Below, piece by piece: positions 53,037 to 61,212 of a DNA stretch of 64,000 bases (position 1 is the stretch's first letter; each line of letters begins with the position of its first letter). This DNA comes from Verrucomicrobiota bacterium (GTDB lineage: Bacteria; Verrucomicrobiota; Verrucomicrobiia; Opitutales; Opitutaceae): contig JAEYUW010000044.1 in the NCBI GenBank assembly GCA_023432225.1, positions 1 to 64,000 of the forward strand, given 5' to 3'. The notes under the pieces are model-generated. The model searched no databases. It had not been told where the DNA came from and worked only from the letters and a program-made list of their open reading frames with translations. The position numbers and the translations under genes were made by a program.

Positions 53037-53062
53037 AAGGCCGGACTTGCGTCCGGCCTTCG
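53037..53062. terminator. Terminator of the TonB receptor gene
   Basis: AAGGCCGGAC-ttgc-GTCCGGCCTT, 10-bp stem, 30 bases past the receptor stop (minus strand). Confidence 0.85.
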
Positions 53063-53091
53063 TGTTTTCCGAGTGCGGCGTGGCGACGGAC

Positions 53092-55863
53092 TCAGAATTT
53101 GTAGCTCGCTGAGACGAAGAACGTGCGGCCGAACATGTCGTAGGTGTTGATATCGTGGAACTGGTCCTGCTCGCTGCCGATGAACGGCGGATCGGCGCGG
53201 AAGACGTTGTTCGCGCCCACGGTGAGGCGCAGCCCTTGCAGCCAGCGATTGCTCCAGCTGCGGAAGGCGTAGGTCACGCGGAAATCGTAGCTCGCGTAGG
53301 AGTCGACTTTCGGAGTGCCTGGCGAACCCATGTCGGTGACCTCGGGGATGAAGGTCTGCGACGCGCCGACGGTCCAGTCGTGGAAATTCCAGTCGAGCGA
53401 CGTGAACGTGCGCCAGCGCGGAAACGTGCTGGTGCCGTTGAACGTGCCGGAAAAGTCGACCGGATCGGTGGTCGGCAGCGATTGCTGCACGTAGCTGTGG
53501 ATGTAGGTGCCGGCGATGCTCGCGTTGAAACGGCCCCAGGTGCGCGTTTCGTAGACGTAGTCGAGGCGGAGGTCGGCGCCGTCCTGCCAGTTGCCGGCGA
53601 TGTTGCGCGCCGGGTTCGTGACCCAGACGGCGTCGCTGGCGCCGGCGGTAACCTGGCCCGGAGCGGTGATCGGCGCGCCGTCTGCGAAGTGCGGCTCGCC
53701 GGCGACACTGGTGCCGAGGCGCACCATGCTGGCGTAAGGCGAGGCGGGGCCGAGGCGCTCGACCGACTGGAGCAACGTCGTGATCGGAATCGTGCCGACG
53801 AGATCACGCTCATCGATGTTGAACCAGTCGAGGCTGAGCGTGAGGCCTTTCACTTTGCGCGGCGACCAGACGAAGCCCGCGGTCCAGCTGCGGGATTGCG
53901 AGGGGACGAGCGCGGGATTCGAGCCACCGCTTGAGCGATACTGGCGGTTGGCGGTGCGACCGATGAGATTGCCGGCAGCGTCGTAGCGATCGAGCGCAAA
54001 CGAGTTGGTGAAGCCGGCATTCGACGGACCCATCAGCGAGAACAGCGTGGGCGCGGTGAACGATTCGCCGTAGGTCGCGCGCATGACGAACTCGTCGTTG
54101 AACGGCATCCAGCGCAGCGAATATTTCGGCACGAGCGGATCGGTGGTGGAGCTGTAGAGCTCTTTGCGCGCGGCGAGAGTGAGCTCGAGGACTTTGGCGC
54201 CGGCGATGGTGAAGTTGCCGCCAAAGACTGCCACGCGCAGTTCGGCGGATCCCGCGTCGACGCTTTGCTTGCCGGCGAACGGCTGTGTCGGCGTGCCTTG
54301 CAGCCAGAGGCCGAGGCGGTCGTTGCGGTCGTTGTTCATCGAAGTGCGCTCGGTGCGCGACTCGACGCCGAGGCCGAGTTGAACCGCGCCGGCGGGGAGC
54401 GTGAAGATCTCACCGGAGGCGCGGAGGTCCCAGCTGATGAGCTGGCTGACGTAGTCCTGATAACCGTTGCCGAGCATGCCTTCGATCACGCCCGGCGCCT
54501 GCACGCGCGCGAACGGGTTGTAGGTCAGATTCAACACGGCGGTGTTGTAGGCGTTCGTGTCGATCAGGTTGAACTGCGTGAGGTGCTGCGTGCTGCGGTT
54601 CACGTTGACGGCAGCTTCCCATTTCCACGAGTTGGCAATCGTGCCGCGCAGGCCGAAAACGCCGCGCAGGCCGAGCGCATCGCCTTCGCGCAGACGCGGG
54701 AACGCGACGAAACGATTGCGCGCCTGCACGCTCACGTTGAACGGATTGTTCGGGTTGTCGGCGGCGACGTTGCCGGAGACGGGTTGGGCGTTCAGCGAGC
54801 TCCACGTGTAGCTCGACGTGGCGAGGATGTCGGCAAACGCGTTGACTTGGTCGTTGAGTTTGTGGTCGACGGCGATCGTGCCGCTGCGGCGGTTGGTCTT
54901 GATCGCCATCGTCGATTTCAGCGAAAGGTCGAAGAAGTTCAGGATCTCGTTGCCGTCGTAGGGGCCGGAGTAGATGCCCTGCGCGACGAGGTCGGCGATC
55001 GAGAGATCGGTGTTCTGTGACGGCGCGTTGCGGCTCGGATTCAGGTAATAGAACGTGTTGCCGCTGTCGGCGGTGATGACGCCGGCATAGGTGCCCGTGC
55101 GGAACAAGTCGCGCGCCCACGGCCTCTCGTATTGGTAGAGCGGATCGGAGCTGCGCCACTCGGCGGAGACGGTCGCCTGCGTGCGATCGTTGCCGACGCC
55201 GAAGGTCGTGTAGGCGCGCCGAGTGGCGCGGTTGCCTGCGTCGGGCGACCAGCTGTAATTGCCGCCGACTTCGACGCCGCGGAAGTTGGTCTTCAGGATG
55301 ACGTTCACCACGCCGGAGACCGCGTCGGAGCCGTAGGTCGCGGACGCGCCGTCGCCGAGGACTTCGATGCGCTCGACGGCGGCGACGGGGATCAGCGACA
55401 CGTCGACGAACGCGCCGCCGCCGGTCGCGGCGACCGGCGAGATCGCGGCGCGGCGGCCGTTGATCAGGACGAGCGTGGAGCGATTGCGCAGCGACACGGT
55501 CGAGGCGCCGTTGGTGGCGTTGGCGCGGGTGTTGCCGTTGTCCTCGCCGAGATTGCCGCGGCCAAAGAAGAACGGGTTGGCCTTTTTCAGCACGTCGGTG
55601 AGGTCGTTGTTCAGGCCGGTGTTGGCGATGTCGGCGGAGGTCATCACCGTCACGGGCACGGCGGGCGTATCGGCCGCGATGGGGATGAGCGAGCCGGTGA
55701 CGACGAACTTGTCGAGCTTGAGCGTCTCGTCCTTGGCGGCGTCGGGAGTTGAGGTGGCGGTTTGCGCGGAGGCGAAGCCCGGCGCGGACAGCAGGGCAGC
55801 GAAGCCGAGGCAATAAAGCCGGCGGCCCGCCGCCTGCGCAGTGCGGATGCGTTCTGGGATCAT
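53092..55863 (-). CDS. TonB-dependent outer-membrane receptor
   Basis: 923 residues. A signal peptide ends near FASA; the lead-in DETLKLDKFVVTGSLIP is the pattern common in Opitutaceae receptors. Plug domain about 60-180 with LVLINGRRAAISP, VERIEVLGDGASATYGSDAV SGVVNVILK. Long barrel with aromatic strand ends, terminating FFVSASYKF (C-terminal Phe for Bam recognition). The substrate cannot be inferred; no SusD or ABC partner is nearby. ATG 55863 starts MIPERIRTAQAAG. Confidence 0.9.
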   Translation of the reverse strand: MIPERIRTAQAAGRRLYCLGFAALLSAPGFASAQTATSTPDAAKDETLKLDKFVVTGSLIPIAADTPAVPVTVMTSADIANTGLNNDLTDVLKKANPFFFGRGNLGEDNGNTRANATNGASTVSLRNRSTLVLINGRRAAISPVAATGGGAFVDVSLIPVAAVERIEVLGDGASATYGSDAVSGVVNVILKTNFRGVEVGGNYSWSPDAGNRATRRAYTTFGVGNDRTQATVSAEWRSSDPLYQYERPWARDLFRTGTYAGVITADSGNTFYYLNPSRNAPSQNTDLSIADLVAQGIYSGPYDGNEILNFFDLSLKSTMAIKTNRRSGTIAVDHKLNDQVNAFADILATSSYTWSSLNAQPVSGNVAADNPNNPFNVSVQARNRFVAFPRLREGDALGLRGVFGLRGTIANSWKWEAAVNVNRSTQHLTQFNLIDTNAYNTAVLNLTYNPFARVQAPGVIEGMLGNGYQDYVSQLISWDLRASGEIFTLPAGAVQLGLGVESRTERTSMNNDRNDRLGLWLQGTPTQPFAGKQSVDAGSAELRVAVFGGNFTIAGAKVLELTLAARKELYSSTTDPLVPKYSLRWMPFNDEFVMRATYGESFTAPTLFSLMGPSNAGFTNSFALDRYDAAGNLIGRTANRQYRSSGGSNPALVPSQSRSWTAGFVWSPRKVKGLTLSLDWFNIDERDLVGTIPITTLLQSVERLGPASPYASMVRLGTSVAGEPHFADGAPITAPGQVTAGASDAVWVTNPARNIAGNWQDGADLRLDYVYETRTWGRFNASIAGTYIHSYVQQSLPTTDPVDFSGTFNGTSTFPRWRTFTSLDWNFHDWTVGASQTFIPEVTDMGSPGTPKVDSYASYDFRVTYAFRSWSNRWLQGLRLTVGANNVFRADPPFIGSEQDQFHDINTYDMFGRTFFVSASYKF

Positions 55864-56042
55864 GTGTGTTTGGTGTCGGAGAGCGCGCGGCGGAATGCCG
55901 GCGCTCGCACGCGCGAGGACGCCGCGCTGCGCCGAAGCCGCAAGGCGTGCGCGGTGACCATTGGGACGCGCGCGGCGACCATGGGGAAAACGTGAGAGCC
56001 GACCCGGGTGCCCGCGTATCTGGGGCCGTGCGCGGCCGGCGG
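55864..56042. other. Upstream region of the TonB receptor, no gene seen
   Basis: Contains an imperfect direct repeat GGTGACCATTGGGACGCG / GGCGACCATGGGGA and no promoter I can name. Beyond it begins the duplicated NUDIX region. Confidence 0.4.
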
Positions 56043-56067
56043 GTTTGTAACGTATTATGTTACAAAC
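56043..56067. repeat. Palindrome GTTTGTAAC / GTTACAAAC, copy 2
   Basis: Same 25-base sequence as 49912-49936, at the start of the first duplication unit. Confidence 0.88.
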
Positions 56068-56141
56068 GGGCTGGGGCTCGGCGCGACGGGAGATCGGTGG
56101 CAACGTGTGACCGCTGAGGGCGGGTCGTCGACGTGAGCCGT

Positions 56142-56264
56142 ATGCGGCAGGATCCCTGCGAGCTGGTTGACGTGCTCCGTGAGGAAGATTGCGTCGAGGC
56201 GCGCGCACCGCGCGGCGAGGTGCACGCGCGGGGCCGCGTGGGATCGGCGGGGTTTGTAACGTAA
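56142..56264 (+). pseudogene. Decayed partial copy of the NUDIX gene 5' end
   Basis: Reading from ATG 56142 gives a 40-residue peptide that aligns with the start of the intact gene at 56353: MxQDxxELxDVxxExDxVxx RAPRGEVHARG. It then runs into the palindrome and stops at 56262-56264, losing the NUDIX box. The preceding GTGAGCCGTATG and palindrome are also duplicated, with a period of about 210 bases. It is a truncated, diverged duplicate and not a working enzyme. Confidence 0.75.
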
Positions 56265-56276
56265 TATATTACAAAC
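56252..56276. repeat. Palindrome GTTTGTAAC / ATTACAAAC, copy 3
   Basis: GTTTGTAACGTAATATATTA CAAAC, start of the second duplication unit, 209 bases after copy 2. Confidence 0.85.
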
Positions 56277-56352
56277 CGGCTTGGGCTGAGCGCCATGGGG
56301 AGTTGCGCGACGGGGCGTTGACCGATGCGGGCGGGTGGTCAAGGTGAGCCGT

Positions 56353-56871
56353 ATGGGTCAGGATCTTGGCGAGCTGTTTGACGTGGTCGATGAGGCGGAT
56401 CGCGTGGTCGGACGCGCGCCGCGCGGCGAGGTGCACGCGCGCGGCTGGCGACATCGCGCGGTGCATATCTTCGTTGTGAATCGTGCGGGTGAAGTTTTTC
56501 TGCACCAGCGCTCGCTGACGAAGGACACGTTTCCGGGGCTCTGGAATTCCTCGTGCGCCGGGCATGTCGGTGCGGGCGACGACTACGACGTCACGGTGCT
56601 GCGTGAGTTGGACGAGGAGCTCGGCTGGAGCCCGCGGGCGGATGCGCCGCCCGTGCGACTATTCAAGGTCGGCGCGTGTGCCGAGACCGGGCAGGAGTTC
56701 GTGTGGGTCTACCGCGCGAGTGGCGAGGGGCCGTTCGTGCTGAATCCGGCGGAGATTCAGCGCGGCCAGTGGTGTTCACTCGCGATGATCGATCGCTGGG
56801 TGGCGGAGCGGCCCGGCGAGTTTGCGGCTTCGTTCGTGTTTCTGTGGCCGCAAGTGCGAGGGCTGTTGTAG
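56353..56871 (+). CDS. NUDIX hydrolase, Idi/YfcD-like
   Basis: 172 residues. LFDVVDEADRVVGRAPRGEV HARGWRHRAVHIFVVN is the YfcD/Idi-like start; the NUDIX box is GHVGAGDDYDVTVLRELDEELGW, with all canonical positions except Asp for the first Glu. It probably hydrolyses or isomerises a diphosphate, either isopentenyl diphosphate isomerase or a house-cleaning NUDIX. ATG 56353 chosen; a GTG three codons upstream is equally conserved in the decayed copy. Its own 5' end is duplicated upstream. Confidence 0.85.
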   Translation: MGQDLGELFDVVDEADRVVGRAPRGEVHARGWRHRAVHIFVVNRAGEVFLHQRSLTKDTFPGLWNSSCAGHVGAGDDYDVTVLRELDEELGWSPRADAPPVRLFKVGACAETGQEFVWVYRASGEGPFVLNPAEIQRGQWCSLAMIDRWVAERPGEFAASFVFLWPQVRGLL

Positions 56872-56937
56872 GACGCGAGCTTGTATCGCGCACGGACGGG
56901 CGAACGCAGCGCGTGGCACACTTGCTGCCGGGGCCCT

Positions 56938-57007
56938 GTAGCGGCGGTCTGTGACCGCCGACGAAGCCTCGCGAAGCGAACGATCGGCGGTCGCAGACCG
57001 TCGCTAC
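56938..57007. repeat. REP pair (CGGCGGTC stem)
   Basis: GTAGCGGCGGTCTGTGACCG opens; CGGTCGCAGACCGTCGCTAC closes. Confidence 0.85.
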
Positions 57008-57023
57008 AGCCGAAGGCAGACTC

Positions 57024-57260
57024 TCACTGCGGACGCGCGGCCTTGAGCCGGTCGAATTCCTTCTGGCTCATGAGGCGACGCGGGAGGCGTTTTTCGGCCT
57101 CCTTGAGCAAACGGTCCCACTGGTCGTCGTTGCCGTCGAAATCGATCCACGGGTTGTGGTGGCCGGTCTTCTTGCTGAACATCACGTTGCCGCCGTGAAA
57201 GCGGACGCAGATGTTCCATTTGATGCCGTCGTCGTCTTTTTCCCACCAGCCGAATTCCAT
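57024..57260 (-). CDS. Small conserved protein, unknown function
   Basis: 78 residues: MEFGWWEKDDDGIKWNICVR FHGGNVMFSKKTGHHNPWID, then a charged helix (DQWDRLLKEAEKRLPRRLMS QKEFDRLK). Aromatic-rich, no signal peptide, no known motif. The ATG at 57260 was picked because the upstream extension is repeat-derived. Likely real because of its non-random composition against the local repeats. Confidence 0.6.
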   Translation of the reverse strand: MEFGWWEKDDDGIKWNICVRFHGGNVMFSKKTGHHNPWIDFDGNDDQWDRLLKEAEKRLPRRLMSQKEFDRLKAARPQ

Positions 57261-57310
57261 GGGCGGGAGTGTGGAGGCGCCACCGTCGACGGCAAGCCGC
57301 GGGTTAAGCG

Positions 57311-57366
57311 GTAGCGCAGGCGTCTCGCTGCAACGAACCTGGCCGCCGGCGCGACGCCTGCGCCAC
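57311..57366. repeat. REP pair (GCGCAGGCG stem)
   Basis: GTAGCGCAGGCGTCTCGCTG opens and GCGACGCCTGCGCCAC closes. Confidence 0.75.
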
Positions 57367-57420
57367 GCCTGCTGCGCGGAACGGGATGGACGCGCCGCGG
57401 CGGGCCCGCACGATGCGCGC

Positions 57421-58206
57421 ATGCTTCGCCGCTTCCTTGCTCTCGTTTTCCTGTTGGTCGCGTCGGTCGCGTGGGCGGATGACGTCGGCCATGAGATCGC
57501 GCGGCAGCATGCGCAACGCGCCGGCGCCAAATACCGCGAGCTGCACTCGCTCTACGCCGAGGGCCGCACGCTGATCGCGGGCGAGGTGATCGACGTGCGC
57601 ATGTGGGCGGAGCGGCCGAACCGATTGCGCGTCGAGAGCTCGTTCGGCGCGCGCAAGGTCACCCAAGTCTACGACGGCCGGCACGAACCGGTGATCTATC
57701 ACAGCCAGGTGGAGAATGGCCGGCCGATGCGCATGACGGCAGGCGAGCGCAAGGACTTCATCGCGAACGCCGATTTCGACGGCCCGCTGGTCGACTTCGC
57801 GCTCAAGGGTTACTCCGTGGATTACGCGGGCGAGGATCGGATCAACGGGCGCGCCGCGCGAAAGCTGCTCGTGATGAACAGCGAGGGCGACGTCTCGTTC
57901 GTCTGGCTCGATGCCGAGAGCGCCGAGATGGTGAAACGGAGTGTGTTTCGCGTGGTCGGTGAGCGCCGGGCGACGGTGGACACGTTCTTTGGCGACTTCC
58001 GCGACGTGAAGGGTTCGCAGCAGCCGCATCGGATCGAAACGAAAGTCGGCGAGAAGACGCTCTATCTGATGTTGCTTTCCAAGATGGAAGGCGACTCGGC
58101 GCAGGTGACGGCCGATCTCTTCAAGGTGCCGGACGATTGGCCGCTGCTCTCGGTGGAGTTCAAGGGCGGTGCGGCGCCGGCGTCGGCGAGCGCGTCGGGT
58201 GGTTGA
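57421..58206 (+). CDS. LolA-like outer-membrane lipoprotein-sorting domain protein
   Basis: 261 residues. MLRRFLALVFLLVASVAWAD is a signal peptide. The fold pattern (LHSLYAEGRTLIAGEVIDVR MWAERPNRLRVES, then VTQVYDGRHEPVIYHSQVEN and YSVDYAGEDRINGRAARKLL, and FVWLDAESAEMVKRSVFR) resembles periplasmic LolA/LolB-like lipoprotein-carrier domains used for hydrophobic cargo. It may bind a lipid or lipoprotein. The tail GGAAPASASASGG is disordered. Confidence 0.7.
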   Translation: MLRRFLALVFLLVASVAWADDVGHEIARQHAQRAGAKYRELHSLYAEGRTLIAGEVIDVRMWAERPNRLRVESSFGARKVTQVYDGRHEPVIYHSQVENGRPMRMTAGERKDFIANADFDGPLVDFALKGYSVDYAGEDRINGRAARKLLVMNSEGDVSFVWLDAESAEMVKRSVFRVVGERRATVDTFFGDFRDVKGSQQPHRIETKVGEKTLYLMLLSKMEGDSAQVTADLFKVPDDWPLLSVEFKGGAAPASASASGG

Positions 58207-58225
58207 AGCAGGATCGCTGTTTCGG

Positions 58226-58287
58226 GTAGCGGAAGCCGTGAGGCTTTCGTGGATCGCACGGAGCGAAATTCTCACGAGTTCCGCTAC
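58226..58287. repeat. Two-hairpin REP pair (GGAAGCC / GAAATTC), second copy
   Basis: GTAGCGGAAGCCGTGAGGCT opens and GAAATTCTCACGAGTTCCGC TAC closes; same unequal pair as 49236-49298. Confidence 0.85.
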
Positions 58288-58301
58288 CTCGTGGCGCGAA
58301 G

Positions 58302-59303
58302 TTACTCGCCGAGCTTTTTGCCGGGCGTGAGGTAATTCTGCACGTAGTCGCGCACGGCGTCGCGCAGCGGCGTCATCGGACGCGCATAGCCGGTGCTGCG
58401 GAGCTTCGCGGTGTCGGCCTGCGTGAAGTATTGGTATTTGCCGCGCAGATTTTCGGGCAGATCGATGAACTCGATTTGCGGCGCGCGACCCATCGCCGAG
58501 AAGATCGCCTCGGCGAGCGCGAGCCAGGTGTTGGCCTCGCCGGAGCCCAGATTGTAGAGGCCGGCGGCGGTGGGGTTTTTCTCGGCGAAGTGGATCGTCA
58601 TCTCCACGGCGTCCTTCACATAGAGGAAATCGCGCTTCTGTTCGCCGTCCCGGTAGTCGGGCCGCTCGCTCTTGAAGAGCTTCAGTTTGCCGGTCGCGGT
58701 GATCTGGCCGAAGGCCTTGTTCACGAGCGAGCGCATGTCGGCTTTGTGATCCTCGTTGGGGCCGTAGACGTTGAAATACTTCACGCCGACAATGCGCTTC
58801 AGCCAGCCTTGGCGCTGCGCATGGAGGTCGAAGAGATGCTTCGAATAGCCATACATGTTCAACGGCCGGAGCGCGGCGAGATCCTCGGACTTGTCGTCCA
58901 TGCCGCGCTCACCGTCGCCGTAAGTCGCCGCGGAGGACGCGTAGATGAAGCGGGCGTCGTGCGCGAGGGCCCAGGCGGCGAGTTCCTTCGTGTAGTTGAA
59001 ATTGTTGTCGATGAGGTGCGACGCGTTCTTCTCGGTCGTCGCGGAGTTGGCGCCGAGGTGAAAAACGCTGGTGAACCGACCGAAGGCCTTCTCGTCGGCG
59101 GCAAGCCGCGCACGGAAATCACCGGCCTCGACGTAGTCGGCGAATTTCAGCGGGACGAGGTTCTTCCACTTCTCGTCGGAGCCGAGCACGTCGGTGACGA
59201 TGATGTCGGTGAGGCCGCGCTGATTGAGCGCCCAGACCAGCGCGCTGCCGATGAAACCGGCGCCGCCGGTGACGAGGATGCGACCTGAGAGCGGGGGAGA
59301 CAT
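58302..59303 (-). CDS. hldD: ADP-L-glycero-D-manno-heptose 6-epimerase
   Basis: 333 residues, extended SDR. GRILVTGGAGFIGSALVWAL is the NADP-binding start; the catalytic YxxxK is in NMYGYSKHLFD; ASSAATYGDGERG and KYFNVYGPNEDHKADMRSLV are HldD-specific. It converts ADP-D-glycero-heptose to the L-glycero form, the last step before LPS core assembly. Separated from the other heptose genes (46-47 kb) by 11 kb. Confidence 0.94.
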   Translation of the reverse strand: MSPPLSGRILVTGGAGFIGSALVWALNQRGLTDIIVTDVLGSDEKWKNLVPLKFADYVEAGDFRARLAADEKAFGRFTSVFHLGANSATTEKNASHLIDNNFNYTKELAAWALAHDARFIYASSAATYGDGERGMDDKSEDLAALRPLNMYGYSKHLFDLHAQRQGWLKRIVGVKYFNVYGPNEDHKADMRSLVNKAFGQITATGKLKLFKSERPDYRDGEQKRDFLYVKDAVEMTIHFAEKNPTAAGLYNLGSGEANTWLALAEAIFSAMGRAPQIEFIDLPENLRGKYQYFTQADTAKLRSTGYARPMTPLRDAVRDYVQNYLTPGKKLGE

Positions 59304-59368
59304 ACGGAGGACAGGAGACGGCGGACGGAGGGCGGAGGCCAGACGGAAAAAGCGTGCTGCTGTGCTCT

Positions 59369-59437
59369 GTAGCGGCGGTCTATGACCGCCGACCGTCTAG
59401 GCTGCCGCGCCCGCCGGCGGTCATAGACCGCCGCTAC
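59369..59437. repeat. REP pair (CGGCGGTC stem)
   Basis: GTAGCGGCGGTCTATGACCG opens and CGGTCATAGACCGCCGCTAC closes. Confidence 0.9.
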
Positions 59438-59445
59438 AGAGTTGC

Positions 59446-60252
59446 TCAATCCCGCGAGAGTTCGTCGGCGCGACGCGCGGCGGCGAGGACGGTGTTGCGC
59501 AGGAGGTCGCGGAACTGGGCGTTCGCGAGCACTTGCAGACCGGCGAAGGTCGTGCCGTTGGGCGAGACGACTTGGTCGCGGAGCGCCTCGGGCGTCGCGC
59601 CGGTCTGTGCGAGCAGTTGCAACGAGCCGAGGGCGGTTTGCGTGGCGAGGCGCTGCGCGACGTCGGGAGGCAGGCCGGCCGCGATGCCGCCCTCGCGCAA
59701 GGCGCCGATAAACTCGAACACGAATCCCGGCCCGCTGCCGCCGACGGCGGTGACGGCGTCAAAGTGCTTCTCGTCCAGCGCGAGAAATTCGCCCAACGCG
59801 CCGAGAATACGCTCGAGCGTGACGCGGTCGGCGTGGGTGAGCGGCGCCTGCGAGCAGTAGGCCGTGATACCGGCGCCGATGGCCGCGGGTGTGTTCGGCA
59901 TGGTCCGCACGAGATTGCGCGCGCGCGGGAAAACCTGAGCGAGGCGCGCGAGGCGTTTGCCGGCGAGGAGCGAGATGACGAGTTTGCCGGCGGTGAGTTC
60001 GGCGAGACGCGGATCGGCGGCGGCGAGCGACTGGGGTTTGAAGGCGACGATGACGATATCCGCCGGACCGAGCAGGCGGACGAGGTCTGGTTCGCACACG
60101 AGGCCGGTCTCGGCCGCGAGTTTCTGGGCGGAAACGCCGGACTTCGACGTGCAGGCGAGATCGGCCGGGGCGTAAATCTGGCGGGCGAGCAGTCCGCGAA
60201 CAATCGCGGAGGCGAGGCGACCGGAACCGAGAAAGGCGAGAGTGTGAGCCAC
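59446..60252 (-). CDS. proC: Pyrroline-5-carboxylate reductase
   Basis: 268 residues from a GTG at 60252 (AHTLAFLGSGRLASAIVRGL). Blocks: VRTMPNTPAAIGAGITAYC, DAVTAVGGSGPGFVFEFIGA LREGGIAAGLP and LRDQVVSPNGTTFAGLQVL. It makes proline from P5C, the product of proBA (17 kb). The GTG start gives the standard ProC length, while an upstream ATG would add 32 Arg-rich residues. Confidence 0.93.
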   Translation of the reverse strand: MAHTLAFLGSGRLASAIVRGLLARQIYAPADLACTSKSGVSAQKLAAETGLVCEPDLVRLLGPADIVIVAFKPQSLAAADPRLAELTAGKLVISLLAGKRLARLAQVFPRARNLVRTMPNTPAAIGAGITAYCSQAPLTHADRVTLERILGALGEFLALDEKHFDAVTAVGGSGPGFVFEFIGALREGGIAAGLPPDVAQRLATQTALGSLQLLAQTGATPEALRDQVVSPNGTTFAGLQVLANAQFRDLLRNTVLAAARRADELSRD

Positions 60253-60350
60253 GGGCGGTTGATGGCGCAGGCGCGATGCTCGGGCAAGCGTGCGGTGAGT
60301 CACGCGGCGTGACGCGAGGTGCAGTTCACGGTAAGGGCGCGAATGCAAGA

Positions 60351-60420
60351 ATAGCGGGAGCTTCCAGCTCCCGTTGCGCCGGGCGATGATCGGAATGCGG
60401 GAGCTGGAAGCTCCCGCTAC
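60351..60420. repeat. REP pair (CGGGAGCTTCC stem)
   Basis: ATAGCGGGAGCTTCCAGCTC opens and GAGCTGGAAGCTCCCGCTAC closes. Confidence 0.85.
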
Positions 60421-60421
60421 T

Positions 60422-60838
60422 TTACTCGAGCGGATTGGCGGTGAGTCGCTCTGCGAGTTCGGCCCAGTGTTTTTGCGCGTTGAGCCAGTGCGCGCTCTGG
60501 CGGATTTGCGCCATGGTGCGCGTGGTGTGGTTGCAAAACAGGTAACTCGATTCGCCGAGGCGGATGCAAGCGTCGTAGTGCGTGCCGGCGGCGTCGGCGG
60601 CGAACGCGAAGTCGCCGACTCCGAGCTTCTGGCCGGCGAGTTCCTTCAGCATCGAGGCGAGGTCGAGGGTGAAGTGTTGTTTGTATTTCTCCGGCCGCGG
60701 TCCCTCGTAGGCGAGGATGGCGTTGCGATCGGCGCGGAGGGAGACGAGCACCCACTCGTTGAAGACCGTCTCGCCGTAAGTGACGTTCATGCGGCCGAGA
60801 GCGGCGACCAAAAGCGTGCGGGCGTCGACGAGATTCAT
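60422..60838 (-). CDS. Conserved protein of unknown function
   Basis: 138 residues, no signal peptide. Alpha/beta pattern (EWVLVSLRADRNAILAYEGP, GKLGVGDFAFAADAAGTHYD ACIRLGESSYLFCNHT) with a C-terminal helix. Its stop is next to a GTAG repeat. Resembles small YbjN/chaperone-like cytosolic proteins in size, with no firm family match. Confidence 0.55.
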   Translation of the reverse strand: MNLVDARTLLVAALGRMNVTYGETVFNEWVLVSLRADRNAILAYEGPRPEKYKQHFTLDLASMLKELAGQKLGVGDFAFAADAAGTHYDACIRLGESSYLFCNHTTRTMAQIRQSAHWLNAQKHWAELAERLTANPLE

Positions 60839-61021
60839 GCCGCCGATAAAGGCCGGTGGCGATACGCGCGCCAGCCAATTGTTGCCGCGAGCCCGGTGCG
60901 CGGCGCGGTTGACGAATTATTTCGCGACGGCAAGGGCCGCACGCGCTGTCGCCGCCACCACCGCCGCCACCACACGCCCAGCGCAGCGCTTCCCCACCGC
61001 GCACGCGGCGCTCCATGATTT

Positions 61022-61038
61022 ATGGCGTAATACGCCAT
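61022..61038. repeat. GCGTA-A-TACGC palindrome, copy 3
   Basis: ATGGCGTA-A-TACGCCAT. First of three copies in the 374-base gene-free stretch 60839-61212. Confidence 0.85.
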
Positions 61039-61076
61039 GATCTGCCGCGCGAGTGACCACGAGGCAAATTGACGCC

Positions 61077-61099
61077 AATATGGCGTAATACGCCATATT
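61077..61099. repeat. AATATGGCGTA palindrome, copy 4
   Basis: AATATGGCGTA-A-TACGCCATATT: perfect, the reverse complement of 45522-45544. Confidence 0.9.
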
Positions 61100-61137
61100 C
61101 GGCGCACGGAGTGGCTCGAGCGGGAGTGGCTTCGATG

Positions 61138-61152
61138 TGGCGTATTACGCCA
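61138..61152. repeat. GCGTA-T-TACGC palindrome, copy 5
   Basis: TGGCGTA-T-TACGCCA followed by TATT; core only. Confidence 0.8.
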
Positions 61153-61212
61153 TATTCAGGACGAACGGCGCACCGTCGGTTGATCGATCTGGGCGTGGCG
61201 TGAAATGTGGCC

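Noticed and set aside
55864..56208. Upstream extension of the TonB receptor frame
   Set aside because: Its translation is Arg/Pro-rich repeat sequence and would put the signal peptide deep inside the protein.
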